Below, one piece after another: positions 53,204 to 61,297 of a DNA stretch of 64,000 nt (positions within the stretch are counted from its first letter, which is position 1; each line of letters opens with the position of its first letter). The stretch is from Pseudolabrys sp. (GTDB lineage: Bacteria; Pseudomonadota; Alphaproteobacteria; Rhizobiales; Xanthobacteraceae), in the NCBI GenBank assembly GCA_029980465.1, contig JARYIJ010000001.1, positions 3,359,501-3,423,500 on the forward strand. The letters run 5' to 3'. Under the pieces are notes generated by a model. That model was not told where the DNA came from. It did no database searches and saw nothing but the letters and a program-made list of their open reading frames with translations. Made by a program: the position numbers and the translations under genes.

Positions 53204-54877
53204 TTAGTCCGAGTGCCGCTTGTGCCGGTGGTGATGCCGTGGATGCCGTTTGTGGTGGTGGACGGGTTTCGGTGGAGGCGTCGGCTTTTCAGCCGAAGCG
53301 GAACTCTCGGAGACAGGCTCGGGATGGAGGATAATAGGTAGTTTGTTCGGGATCTGCGGCGGCGGATCGCCCGGCTCGATCTCGCGGCCACGGGCGCCGA
53401 TCAGGTGCTCGTACGATGCGACCAGCGTGATGTAGGGATTGACCCAGACCCAGCCGATCCGGGTGAAGACCTGGATGTTGAAGTGCAGGTGATATGACGT
53501 GCCGTTCTCGAAGTCGCCCCAGTCCGCAACCTTGCCGATGATCTCGCCTTCCTTGACGATCCGGCCGCTGACGACACCGTCGGCGTCCATCATTTTCGGG
53601 TTCATGTGCAGGTAACGGACGCGGACGTGTTCGTTCGCCGTGTTCCAGACGATGTAGGCGGCGAGATTGCCCGGCGTCCGCCAGATCAGGCCATCGTGCA
53701 CGGCGGCGACGGAGTGCCGATAGGGCAAACACCGGTCTGCCTCCGCATCCTCCATCACGCAGTAGGCGGGGCGGATATCCTCGCCCTGATGGCCGTAACC
53801 GCCGGGACACTGGCCGACGAGGAAATCGCGCAGTTCGCAGAAGTTATCGCGCCACGGATAGGTCCAGTTGACCGCCGCCCCTTCGTTGAAGACGAGCGGG
53901 CGGTCGTTCACCTTGCAGGCGTAGGACGCGTCCTTGCGGCCGATCCGTCCGGTGTGGCCCGAACGGTAACAGTCGCCCCACGGGTTGAAGGACTGTGATT
54001 TCACATAAGCCGGCGCATTGGCGATCGGGAAGCGGAATCGCGCGTACACCGTGTAGTCTTGTCGGCCCGGCATCTTCTTCCAGCCGGAATCCGGAATCAG
54101 GTCGCCCGGCGGATAAAAGGTGAAGTCGCCGGATTGTGTTTCAGGACGGCTGAGGTCTGACTTCGGTTCGGCAATGGTCTGCGGCGTGCCACCCGTCGTC
54201 TGCAATTGATTGAGGAACCGTACCGCGACCGGATCGGCCTCGCGGCACGACAAATATTTCCGGGACGGCGGACGATCATAGCACTGGATGTCGACGACAT
54301 AAGGCACGCCGAAGCGCTCGAATGCATAACGCACGTGGTTCTCGCTGAGCACGCGTTGCATGCCGGGAAATTTGTCGGCCAGCTCCTTCGGTGGTGGAAA
54401 CACTTCCTTGTGGTTGGGGTCCGGCAGATCGTAGATGTATGCCGCGCCCGTGAGCTCGATCTCGATCGGCTTGGGCCAACGGAATTTGAAGCCGCCATTC
54501 TTCGGATCGATCCAGAAGGTGACGTCGTAGCCGGCCGGACCGGGCAGGAAAAATTTCGACGGCGTGAAGTCGCCGAAATATTTCGTCGATGTTTTGGCGT
54601 CTGCCGCGCCGGCGTCCAGGTCCTTGCGATAGGCCGCGACGTCCATCGGCAGGAGCACCGGCACGCTGCTCTTGCCGATGCCGGGAAACCGCGTCTCGAC
54701 GGCTTGATTGAGAGCCTCGAAAACCTTGTCAGGCGTCGCGCCGCCGTCTTTCACCGATTTGGCAGCCGCGCCCCAATCGACGGTCGACAGCACCACATGC
54801 GGCGCCTGAAATTCCTGCGCCGCCGCCACACCACAGAGCAGGGCGGCAACCAGACCGGACCGGATCAACGCACGCAA
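53204..54877 (-). CDS. M23-family metallopeptidase with His-rich tail
   Basis: A 557-residue exported protein with a TTG start (MRALIRSGLVAALLCGVAAAQEF, GGGAG ribosome site seven bases ahead). The large N-terminal half is unrecognised. The C-terminal M23 domain (about 355-480) has the zinc-binding HQGED (GYGHQGEDIRP) and HLHF motifs of lysostaphin-type endopeptidases. The last 18 residues are almost all His, Lys and Arg (HHHKRHPRHHHRHKRHSD). Likely cuts peptidoglycan cross-links or a related substrate in the periplasm. It is upstream of the lytic transglycosylase on the same strand. Confidence 0.88.
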   Translation of the reverse strand: MRALIRSGLVAALLCGVAAAQEFQAPHVVLSTVDWGAAAKSVKDGGATPDKVFEALNQAVETRFPGIGKSSVPVLLPMDVAAYRKDLDAGAADAKTSTKYFGDFTPSKFFLPGPAGYDVTFWIDPKNGGFKFRWPKPIEIELTGAAYIYDLPDPNHKEVFPPPKELADKFPGMQRVLSENHVRYAFERFGVPYVVDIQCYDRPPSRKYLSCREADPVAVRFLNQLQTTGGTPQTIAEPKSDLSRPETQSGDFTFYPPGDLIPDSGWKKMPGRQDYTVYARFRFPIANAPAYVKSQSFNPWGDCYRSGHTGRIGRKDASYACKVNDRPLVFNEGAAVNWTYPWRDNFCELRDFLVGQCPGGYGHQGEDIRPAYCVMEDAEADRCLPYRHSVAAVHDGLIWRTPGNLAAYIVWNTANEHVRVRYLHMNPKMMDADGVVSGRIVKEGEIIGKVADWGDFENGTSYHLHFNIQVFTRIGWVWVNPYITLVASYEHLIGARGREIEPGDPPPQIPNKLPIILHPEPVSESSASAEKPTPPPKPVHHHKRHPRHHHRHKRHSD

Positions 54878-54983
54878 ACAGGTACTCCCACCATCACGCG
54901 GGAGGAACCCTATCGTGGAGGCCGCGCCGATGCCAAGAGTGGGGCGTCGGGACGCCCTCGCGTAACGATGTCGCGGAGAATTC

Positions 54984-55550
54984 CTAGTCCTTGGCCCGCT
55001 CGGTATAGGAGCCGTCCGACGTCGAGACGACGATGCGGGTGCCGGTGGTGATGTGGGTCGGCACCATGGTGCGGACGCCGTTCGACAGCATCGCCGGCTT
55101 GAACGAGCCGGAGGCCGTCTGACCCTTCACGACCGGCTCGGTGTCGACCACTTCGAGAGTCACCTTCTGCGGCAGCTCGATTGCTACCGCATTGCCCTCG
55201 TGGATGCTGAGCATCACCTTCATGCCCTCTTGCAGGTAGACGGACTGGTCGCCGATCACGTCGGCCGCGACCTGGACCTGCTCGTAGTTCTCATCGTTCA
55301 TGAAATGAAAGCCGTCGCCGTCCTGATAAAGGTACGAGTACTCGTGGTCCTCGACATGGGCGCGCTCGACCTGGTCGGTGGTCTTGTAGCGCTGGGCGGT
55401 CTTCACGCCGTCCGAAATCCGGCGCATATCGACCTGCGTCGTCGGCGTGCCCTTGCCGGGATGGAAATTCTCGGCTTTGAGGACGACGTAAAGATTGCCG
55501 TCGATGTCGACGATATTGCCCTTGCGGAGCTGGCTGGCGATGACTTTCAC
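54984..55550 (-). CDS. efp: elongation factor P
   Basis: Relieves ribosome stalling at polyproline. The 188-residue product starts at a GTG at 55550 ([21 protein letters not shown]) behind AGGAA, and the longer frame upstream is discarded. Lys33 in HPGKGTPT is the residue modified by beta-lysylation in EpmA-containing bacteria. The three-domain sequence is complete ([34 protein letters not shown]). The modification genes epmA and epmB lie divergently just upstream, so the pathway is encoded together. Confidence 0.97.
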   Translation of the reverse strand: MKVIASQLRKGNIVDIDGNLYVVLKAENFHPGKGTPTTQVDMRRISDGVKTAQRYKTTDQVERAHVEDHEYSYLYQDGDGFHFMNDENYEQVQVAADVIGDQSVYLQEGMKVMLSIHEGNAVAIELPQKVTLEVVDTEPVVKGQTASGSFKPAMLSNGVRTMVPTHITTGTRIVVSTSDGSYTERAKD

Positions 55551-55667
55551 GAGATCGGTTCCTGATGGCGGGTGGCCGGCTAGGCCGCGGTGTTGCGCCG
55601 CCTTATACCGATCTCGCGGCCAGATTCCAGTCTTTCCGGTCCTGATTTGCCCGCAGGTTAACGCGTG

Positions 55668-56720
55668 ATGCGGCATTCGCCGGAATGGGACCGGGGCCGG
55701 CATGCCGACCGGCGGCCGATGCTGCTGGCGCGGGTGCGTATCGCGGCGGCGTTGCGCGCGTGGTTCGCGGCGCATGGCTTCATCGAGGTCGAAACCGCGG
55801 CGTTGCAGATATCGCCCGGCAATGAGACCCATCTGCATGCCTTCGCGACCGATCTGGCAGCCCCCGGCGGCGAGCATGAGCGTCTCTATCTGCGCACATC
55901 GCCGGAATTCGCCTGCAAGAAGCTTCTGGCGGCCGGCGAGACGAAGATTTTCGATTTCGCGCGCGTCTTCCGCAACCGGGAGCGCGGCGCGCTGCACCAT
56001 CCGGAATTTACGCTGCTCGAATGGTATCAGGCGAATGAGCCGTACGAGACGTTGATGGACGACTGCGCCGCGTTGCTGGCCGAGGCGGCGAGGGCGGCCA
56101 ACACGACCCAATTGTCATGGCGCGGCCGTGAAGCCGATCCGTTCACGGCGCCCGAGCGATTGACGGTCGCCGAAGCGTTCGATCGTTATGCGGAAATCGA
56201 TCTGCTAGCGACGCTCAACGGCAACGAGGGCAACCGCGACGCGCTGGCGAAGGCAGCGCGCCACGCCGGCGTATCGTTCGGGCCGGACGAGAACTGGGGC
56301 GACATCTTCAGTCGTGTGATGGCGGAACGTATCGAGCCGAGGCTTGGAGACGGCCGCGCCGTCATCTTGTGCGAATATCCGATCACGCAGGCGGCCTTGG
56401 CGCGGCCGAAGCCGGGCGATCCGCGTGTCGCCGAACGGTTCGAGCTTTATGCTTGCGGCGTCGAGCTTGCCAACGCGTTCGGCGAATTGACGGACCCGGA
56501 CGAGCAGCGCAAAAGATTCGAAGTCGCGATGGCCGACAAGCAGCGCATCTACGGCGAGCGCTATCCGGTCGACGAGGACTTCCTCGCCGCGCTCGCGGCG
56601 ATGCCGCCGTCGAGCGGCATTGCGCTTGGCTTCGACCGCCTCGTGATGCTGGCGACCGGCGCACAACGGATCGAGCAGGTGCTGTGGAGCACCGTTACCG
56701 ATCCCATGCAGGATCGATGA
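55668..56720 (+). CDS. epmA: EF-P--(R)-beta-lysine ligase EpmA
   Basis: Paralogue of class II lysyl-tRNA synthetase lacking the anticodon domain; attaches beta-lysine to EF-P. The 350-residue product has class II motifs: [62 protein letters not shown] and [15 protein letters not shown]. It starts at ATG 55668 (GTG at 55665 is possible) and is divergent from efp. The epmB start codon overlaps its stop by four bases. Confidence 0.94.
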   Translation: MRHSPEWDRGRHADRRPMLLARVRIAAALRAWFAAHGFIEVETAALQISPGNETHLHAFATDLAAPGGEHERLYLRTSPEFACKKLLAAGETKIFDFARVFRNRERGALHHPEFTLLEWYQANEPYETLMDDCAALLAEAARAANTTQLSWRGREADPFTAPERLTVAEAFDRYAEIDLLATLNGNEGNRDALAKAARHAGVSFGPDENWGDIFSRVMAERIEPRLGDGRAVILCEYPITQAALARPKPGDPRVAERFELYACGVELANAFGELTDPDEQRKRFEVAMADKQRIYGERYPVDEDFLAALAAMPPSSGIALGFDRLVMLATGAQRIEQVLWSTVTDPMQDR

Positions 56721-57886
56721 TGATGAAACGAACGCTTCGCACCGTGGCCGACCTGCGGGACGGGGGATTGGTGTCTGCGGAGGAGCGAGGCGGCCTCGAT
56801 AGAGTCGCCGCGCGCTATGCCGTCGCCGTCCCGCCCGAACTGGCCGGTCTGATCGATCGCGACGATGCCGACGATCCGATCGCGCGTCAGTTCATCCCCG
56901 ACGTGCGCGAATTGGAGATCGCGCCCGAGGAAGACGCCGATCCCATCGGCGACGATGCGCATTCGCCGGTAGAGGGAGTCGTGCATCGTTATCCGGACCG
57001 CGTGCTGGTCAAGCTGGTGCATGTGTGCGCGGTCTACTGCCGCTTCTGTTTCCGCCGCGAAATGGTCGGGCCGGGCCGGCCGACGATGCTGACGAAGCCG
57101 GCGCTCGAAGCGGCGCTCGGCTATATCCGCGCGCACAAGGAGATTTGGGAAGTTATCCTGACAGGCGGCGACCCGTTCGTGCTGTCACCGCGGCGCCTGC
57201 GCGATGTTGTCAAGGCGCTGTCGGCCGTCGACCACGTGAAGGTCATCCGGGTGCACACGCGCGTTCCCGTGGCCGAGCCCTCTCGCATCACCGGCGAGCT
57301 TGTTCGCGCGCTCAAAGTCAAAGGTAAAGCGGTCTATGTCGCCGTTCACGTCAACCATGCGCGGGAATTGACGGACGCCGTGCGTGCCGCATGCGCGCGG
57401 CTGGCCGATGCCGGCATTCCCTTGCTGGCGCAAACCGTGCTGCTTGCGGGCGTCAACGACAACGAACCGGCACTCGGCGACCTGATGCGCGCTTTGGTCG
57501 AATGCCGCATCAAGCCTTACTATCTCCATCACGCCGACCTGGCGCCGGGCACCGCGCACTTGCGGACCGATATTGCGCGCGGCCGGGAGTTGATGCGTTG
57601 GCTGCGCGGCCGCTACTCCGGGCTCTGCCAGCCGTCTTACGTGCTCGACATCCCGGGTGGCCACGGCAAGACGCCGATCGGTCCTGCCTATCTGACAGGC
57701 GTCGAGGGCGATTACATTGTTGAAGACTTCAGAGGCCGGCGGCACGCTTATCCGCCAGTTGTCCGGTCAGCGGTGCAGGGGCACGAAGTCGATGACCGCG
57801 GCTCCGACCGCCAAAGCGGCAAAGCCGACGAAGACAACCGCGATCACGGCGTACCAGACGAATTCGACGTCACGCCGCAGCGTTGA
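56717..57886 (+). CDS. epmB: EF-P lysine 2,3-aminomutase EpmB
   Basis: Radical SAM/PLP enzyme converting lysine to (R)-beta-lysine for EF-P modification. The 389 residues have the 4Fe-4S motif CAVYCRFC (Cys104, 108, 111), the VILTGGDPFVLS and VHVNHARELTDA segments, and the expected core up to about residue 350. The last 40 residues (from RSAVQGHEVDDRGSDR) are hydrophilic and unlike the family, and coincide with a membrane gene on the opposite strand. Three ATGs in a row (56717, 56720, 56723) leave the start slightly ambiguous; the first overlaps epmA by ATGA. Confidence 0.92.
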   Translation: MMMKRTLRTVADLRDGGLVSAEERGGLDRVAARYAVAVPPELAGLIDRDDADDPIARQFIPDVRELEIAPEEDADPIGDDAHSPVEGVVHRYPDRVLVKLVHVCAVYCRFCFRREMVGPGRPTMLTKPALEAALGYIRAHKEIWEVILTGGDPFVLSPRRLRDVVKALSAVDHVKVIRVHTRVPVAEPSRITGELVRALKVKGKAVYVAVHVNHARELTDAVRAACARLADAGIPLLAQTVLLAGVNDNEPALGDLMRALVECRIKPYYLHHADLAPGTAHLRTDIARGRELMRWLRGRYSGLCQPSYVLDIPGGHGKTPIGPAYLTGVEGDYIVEDFRGRRHAYPPVVRSAVQGHEVDDRGSDRQSGKADEDNRDHGVPDEFDVTPQR

Positions 57887-57910
57887 GACAAGGTTCTTGT
57901 TGATCATCAT
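57767..57910 (-). CDS. 47-residue single-span membrane protein, antisense to epmB tail
   Basis: A small frame: ATG at 57910 (second ATG at 57907), stop at 57767-57769. The product starts MMINKNLVSTLRRDVEFVW, has one clear membrane span (YAVIAVVFVGFAALAVGAAV) and ends IDFVPLHR, with positive charges on the N-terminal side (inside). A GGAG ribosome site lies eight bases ahead. It overlaps the unusual hydrophilic tail of epmB by 120 bases on the opposite strand. Not recognised; a real small membrane protein or a chance mirror image. Confidence 0.6.
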   Translation of the reverse strand: MMINKNLVSTLRRDVEFVWYAVIAVVFVGFAALAVGAAVIDFVPLHR

Positions 57911-58216
57911 GGCCTGGCACTCCGTAACGGGTTACGCAGGACAAATCGCAGAATACGCCCCCTCACGTGCCGCTCCCATTACTTGTTCGTAAAATTCGGC
58001 GGAACAAGGCGCGTTTTGGCGCATGGGTGATATGTCGCAGTTCTGCGGCGAGATTGGCCCGGTTCCGGCTTTTTGCCATGACCCTCGGGCCGCTGTATGC
58101 AGACGGGCTCTTGGTTCTCGCAATGCCGCATTTCTACCCGCCGCGTCTCGCCCCATGACAACTCGATTCGACATGGAAAACCCGGATGGCGCGTCCTTCA
58201 GCAGGGTGGCGCGCCG
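57911..58216. other. intergenic region, no clear feature
   Basis: The 306 bases between the small membrane gene and the amidohydrolase hold no convincing gene. One 63-codon open frame (57967-58158) is Arg/Leu-rich and has no ribosome site or family signal. Divergent promoters must lie here. I see no clear -35/-10 pair. Confidence 0.4.
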
Positions 58217-59047
58217 ATGAGCGTTTTCGACGAGCCCAAGATCGACTGCCATGCCCATGTGTTCGATCCCGCGCGCTTTCCCTACGGCGCGGACAATCCT
58301 TACAAGCCGTCCGGCCAGGAGCTTGGCACCGCCGCGCAGTTCGAGGCGGTGTGGGCCGCTTACGGCGTGACGAACGCTTTGCTCGTTCAGCCGAACTCAG
58401 GCTACGGCAGCGACAATCGCTGCATGATCGATGCAATCGCAACTAGCGGAGGCCGGATCAAGGGCATCGCCATCATCGGCTTCGATGACGACGTCGCGAC
58501 GCTGCGGCGCTACAAGGAGCAGGGCATCCTCGGCGCGGCTTTCAACCCGACATTTCACGGCACCGACTATTACAAGGTGGTGGAGCCGCTGATCCGCCGT
58601 CTGGCCGACCTCGACATGTTCGTTCAGCTCCAGGTCGAGCACGATCAGCTTCTGATGTTCGTGCCGTGGCTGGAGCGCATTCCCGTCAAGGTGCTGATCG
58701 ATCACTGCGGCCGGCCAACGCCGGCCAAAGGACTCGACCAAGCGGGATTTCGGGCGCTGCTCGATCTGTCGAAAACCGGGCGGGCAAGCGTGAAATTGTC
58801 GGGCTATCCGAAATTCTCGCAACGACCTTATCCGTTCGACGACGCGTGGCCATTCGTCCGGGCTCTGGTCGATGCGTTCTCGCTTGATCATTGCATGTGG
58901 GCCTCGGACTGGCCTTACCTCCGCGCGCCGGAGCGGCAAGACTACGGGCCGTTGATCAAGCTTGCAGAAAGCTTGTTTCCCGATCCTGCCGCGCGCCACA
59001 AACTATTTCTGGAAACACCGAGGCGACTGTTCGGCTTTGCCTCCTAA
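58217..59047 (+). CDS. amidohydrolase-2 family protein (LigI-like)
   Basis: A 276-residue metal-dependent hydrolase of COG3618, which includes 2-pyrone-4,6-dicarboxylate lactonase LigI. The metal motif HAH is at the N-terminus (KIDCHAHVFDPARFPY), with further conserved residues in LIDHCGRPTPAKG and WASDWPYL. A GGGTGG ribosome site precedes ATG 58217; the frame upstream is not conserved. It is 31 bases ahead of the shikimate-dehydrogenase-like gene, so they may act together on aromatic or cyclic acids. Confidence 0.85.
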   Translation: MSVFDEPKIDCHAHVFDPARFPYGADNPYKPSGQELGTAAQFEAVWAAYGVTNALLVQPNSGYGSDNRCMIDAIATSGGRIKGIAIIGFDDDVATLRRYKEQGILGAAFNPTFHGTDYYKVVEPLIRRLADLDMFVQLQVEHDQLLMFVPWLERIPVKVLIDHCGRPTPAKGLDQAGFRALLDLSKTGRASVKLSGYPKFSQRPYPFDDAWPFVRALVDAFSLDHCMWASDWPYLRAPERQDYGPLIKLAESLFPDPAARHKLFLETPRRLFGFAS

Positions 59048-59078
59048 CACCACACGGAAAGCGGAAGAAGAGACGATC

Positions 59079-59924
59079 ATGAGTGGAAACGGTTCGTTCG
59101 GTCTTGTCGGCGTGATGGGGTGGCCGATCGCGCAATCGCGGTCGCCGATCCTGCACAATTACTGGATCGACAAGTACAAGCTGAATGGCCGCTACGTGCC
59201 GCTTGGCGTCCAGCCCGACCGGTTGGCCGATGCCGTGCGCGGCCTGCGCGCGCTCGGCTTCCGGGGCTGCAACGTCACGATGCCGCACAAGCAGGACATC
59301 ATGGCGATGCTGGACAGTGTCGACGACACCGCGCGCCGGATGGGCGCCGTGAACTGCGTCATTATCGGTGATGATGGCAAGATGTCGGGCACCAACAACG
59401 ATGGGCGAGGCTATTACAGCAGCCTGATCGAGGTGTCTCCGTCATTCAAACCGGCGAGCGGTCCGATTGCGATCCTTGGCGCCGGCGGCGCATCGCGGGC
59501 GGTCATCGTCGCGTTGCTTGAAGAGGGAGCAACGGAAATCCGGCTTATCAATCGGACCTTCGAGCGCGCCAAAAGCATCGCCGACGAATTTAGCGGCGTG
59601 GTCAAGGCGCTGCCGTGGGAGCGCCGCGCCGATGCGATCGACGATGTGATCCTTCTGACCAACGCGACCAACCAGGGCATGACCGGCAAGCCGCCGCTGG
59701 AAATTTCGCTCGCCAAGCTGCCGAAATCGACGCTGGTGTCCGACCTGATCTACGTTCCGCCGGAGACGCCGTTCCTGAAAGCGGCACGGGAGCGAGGCAA
59801 CGTGACGGTCAACGGACTTGGCATGCTGCTGCATCAAGCCAGGCCGGCCTTTAAGGCCTGGTTTGGCGTAATGCCCGACATCACGCCGGATTTGCGTGCG
59901 ACCATCCAGGCAACCTTCACCTGA
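59079..59924 (+). CDS. shikimate dehydrogenase-like protein (AroE family)
   Basis: A 281-residue protein of the AroE/YdiB family. It has the substrate motif SRSPILHN, the catalytic lysine Lys71 in NVTMPHK and the NADP motif GAGGASRAV. The usual NTD triad near residue 106 reads NND (GTNNDGRG, Asp108 kept), an unusual change in the substrate pocket. It follows the LigI-like amidohydrolase closely. It may be a quinate/shikimate or other hydroxy-acid dehydrogenase rather than the housekeeping AroE. Confidence 0.85.
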   Translation: MSGNGSFGLVGVMGWPIAQSRSPILHNYWIDKYKLNGRYVPLGVQPDRLADAVRGLRALGFRGCNVTMPHKQDIMAMLDSVDDTARRMGAVNCVIIGDDGKMSGTNNDGRGYYSSLIEVSPSFKPASGPIAILGAGGASRAVIVALLEEGATEIRLINRTFERAKSIADEFSGVVKALPWERRADAIDDVILLTNATNQGMTGKPPLEISLAKLPKSTLVSDLIYVPPETPFLKAARERGNVTVNGLGMLLHQARPAFKAWFGVMPDITPDLRATIQATFT

Positions 59925-59958
59925 TCCGCCCGTTCTAACGGAGACGGCGGAGAGGGCT

Positions 59959-60165
59959 TTACCGCTTGTGGTGCCTGCGCAGGTACTCGTGGAGCGAGTC
60001 GCAATTGTTGTTGGCCAGAAGCGTTTTGAGCATCATGTCGCTGCGATGCCCTGCCGCGAAGTGGTCGCCGTAGGTCTTCCGTAAAGTCTTCACCAGAGTG
60101 TTGCCATGCTTCTTGTCGATGTGCCCGCTTTTGTCGCGGCGGCGTCCGTCCAGCCCCTTTGCCAT
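59959..60165 (-). CDS. small basic protein of unknown function
   Basis: A 68-residue protein (MAKGLDGRRRDKSGHIDKKH) rich in Lys, Arg and His, with one Cys (NNNCDSLHEYLRRH). The first 40 residues have a conserved-looking GLDGRRRDKSGHIDKKHGNTLVKTLRKTYG pattern. I seem to remember similar short proteins in Bradyrhizobium genomes, but no function. Starts at ATG 60165; it is downstream of the shikimate-dehydrogenase-like gene on the opposite strand. Confidence 0.65.
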   Translation of the reverse strand: MAKGLDGRRRDKSGHIDKKHGNTLVKTLRKTYGDHFAAGHRSDMMLKTLLANNNCDSLHEYLRRHHKR

Positions 60166-60190
60166 AGCTTAACGCTCCAATTGAAGATCA

Positions 60191-60433
60191 TTGAGTTTAA
60201 GACGGTCCACGCACACTAAGCAATCCCGCGTGTTTATTGCGCGCGCCATCCTGAGCGAACAGGATGACCTCTCAGAGCGGGCGATGACTGCCGAGCTCAG
60301 TCGTGACAAAGTCCCGTCAACGCCAGGGGCGCCATGGCCGGCAACAACCGTGATTTTGAAGAAGCGGCTGTTTAGCGACGAGGGAGTCGCTCTCGGCAGG
60401 AGAGACGTTCCACATGCTTTCGCGTCCGTGTAG
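60191..60433 (+). pseudogene. possible remnant of a serine recombinase
   Basis: An 80-codon open frame whose middle part (LSERAMTAELSRDKVPSTPG and PWPATTVILKKRLF) resembles the C-terminal DNA-binding stretch of resolvase/recombinase proteins (ALNRRGVPTARGG-x-W-x-ATTV). The catalytic N-terminal domain is absent and the sequence after it is not conserved. I read it as a decayed fragment. It fills most of the 300 bases before the GlsB gene. Confidence 0.3.
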
Positions 60434-60465
60434 AATGATTTGTCAATTTCATCAGGGAGCGTGAC

Positions 60466-60726
60466 ATGCACGGGGCAGAAGTTGGCTGGATTGCCGCGAT
60501 CATCATCGGCGGGCTGGCGGGCTGGTTCGCCGAGATGTTCATGAAATCCGGCACCGGAATTTTCGTGAACATCATCCTCGGCATTGTGGGGGCCGCGCTG
60601 GCGAATGCGCTGCTCGGCGTATTTGGTGTCGCGCTTGGTGGATGGCTTGGTTACTTGGTCGCAGGATTCATTGGAGCCTGCATCATCATCTTCCTGTGGC
60701 GGGCGATCCGGGGGCGAAGTTCATAG
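60466..60726 (+). CDS. GlsB/YeaQ/YmgE-family membrane protein
   Basis: An 86-residue, three-span membrane protein of the transglycosylase-associated (GlsB/YeaQ) family: AEVGWIAAIIIGGLAGWFAEMFMK, GIFVNIILGIVGAALANALLG and GWLGYLVAGFIGACIIIFLW. The family is stress-inducible and of unknown function. A GGGAG ribosome site lies six bases before the ATG. Confidence 0.9.
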   Translation: MHGAEVGWIAAIIIGGLAGWFAEMFMKSGTGIFVNIILGIVGAALANALLGVFGVALGGWLGYLVAGFIGACIIIFLWRAIRGRSS

Positions 60727-60803
60727 GCCGCCTCTCACAGCGGGACGTTCGGGGCGATCCGTCGTAAGAGGCTGACTCGAAAAGAGCCCGTCAAAATCAA
60801 CGA

Positions 60804-61038
60804 CGTGTCCCGGACGCGGTGCAGCACGAGCCATCAGCGCGTTTACGCGCGTCTTCGACGCGCCATGGCGAAGTGGTGCACCGCAGAGCCGGGACCCCGG
60901 TTATATGCAAAGAAACCGGGGTCCCGGGTCTGCAGCGCATCGTTTCACAGCGAAAGTCGGGTCTACCCGACTTTCGCCACGTCTTTGGAATGCGCAAGTC
61001 GGATGAATCCGACTTGCGATGCTGCGCCCGGGACACGA
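60804..61038. repeat. large composite palindrome with three perfect hairpins
   Basis: About 235 bases. Outer arms CGTGTCCCGG-x-CGC-x-GTGCAGCA and TGCTGCGCCCGGGACACG mirror each other. Inside, three consecutive near-perfect hairpins: GCCGGGACCCCGGTT / AACCGGGGTCCCGG, CGAAAGTCGGGT-CT-ACCCGACTTTCG and GCAAGTCGGAT-GA-ATCCGACTTGC. No coding frame fits. It fills most of the gap between the GlsB and tRNA-Glu genes. The remaining bases (60727-60803, 61039-61153) show nothing clear. Confidence 0.75.
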
Positions 61039-61153
61039 GTTTGAAAACCCGGAATCATTTTCAGTCATACTCTAAGGCTGCCGCGATCTCCGACCGTATG
61101 TGGGGCGATATTGGACACGACCAACGGACAAGCTTGTCGGTGCTTGATTCCAA

Positions 61154-61229
61154 TGGCGCGCCCTACGGGAATCGAACCCGTGTTTCCGCCGTGAAAGGGC
61201 GGCGTCCTGGACCGCTAGACGAAGGGCGC
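61154..61229 (-). tRNA. tRNA-Glu (anticodon TTC)
   Basis: Reverse strand 61229 to 61154, 76 bases including encoded CCA. Acceptor GCGCCCT pairs with AGGGCGC, discriminator G, then CCA. The anticodon loop CTTTCAC gives TTC (Glu), and the T arm has GGGTTCGATTCCCG. No integrase or attachment-site duplication is apparent beside it. Confidence 0.95.
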
Positions 61230-61297
61230 GTGCGCTTGCTGGAAGCGCCGCGACATATAAAGGGCTTGGGCAGGGGCGGCAAGCCGAGCGTTCCGGC

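Noticed and set aside
57967..58158. 63-codon plus-strand frame in the gap before the amidohydrolase
   Set aside because: No ribosome site, no motif, and hydrophobic/Arg mix typical of chance frames.
61154..61229. tRNA-Glu considered as an integration site for a genomic island
   Set aside because: No integrase, no duplicated tRNA end and ordinary core-type genes on both sides.
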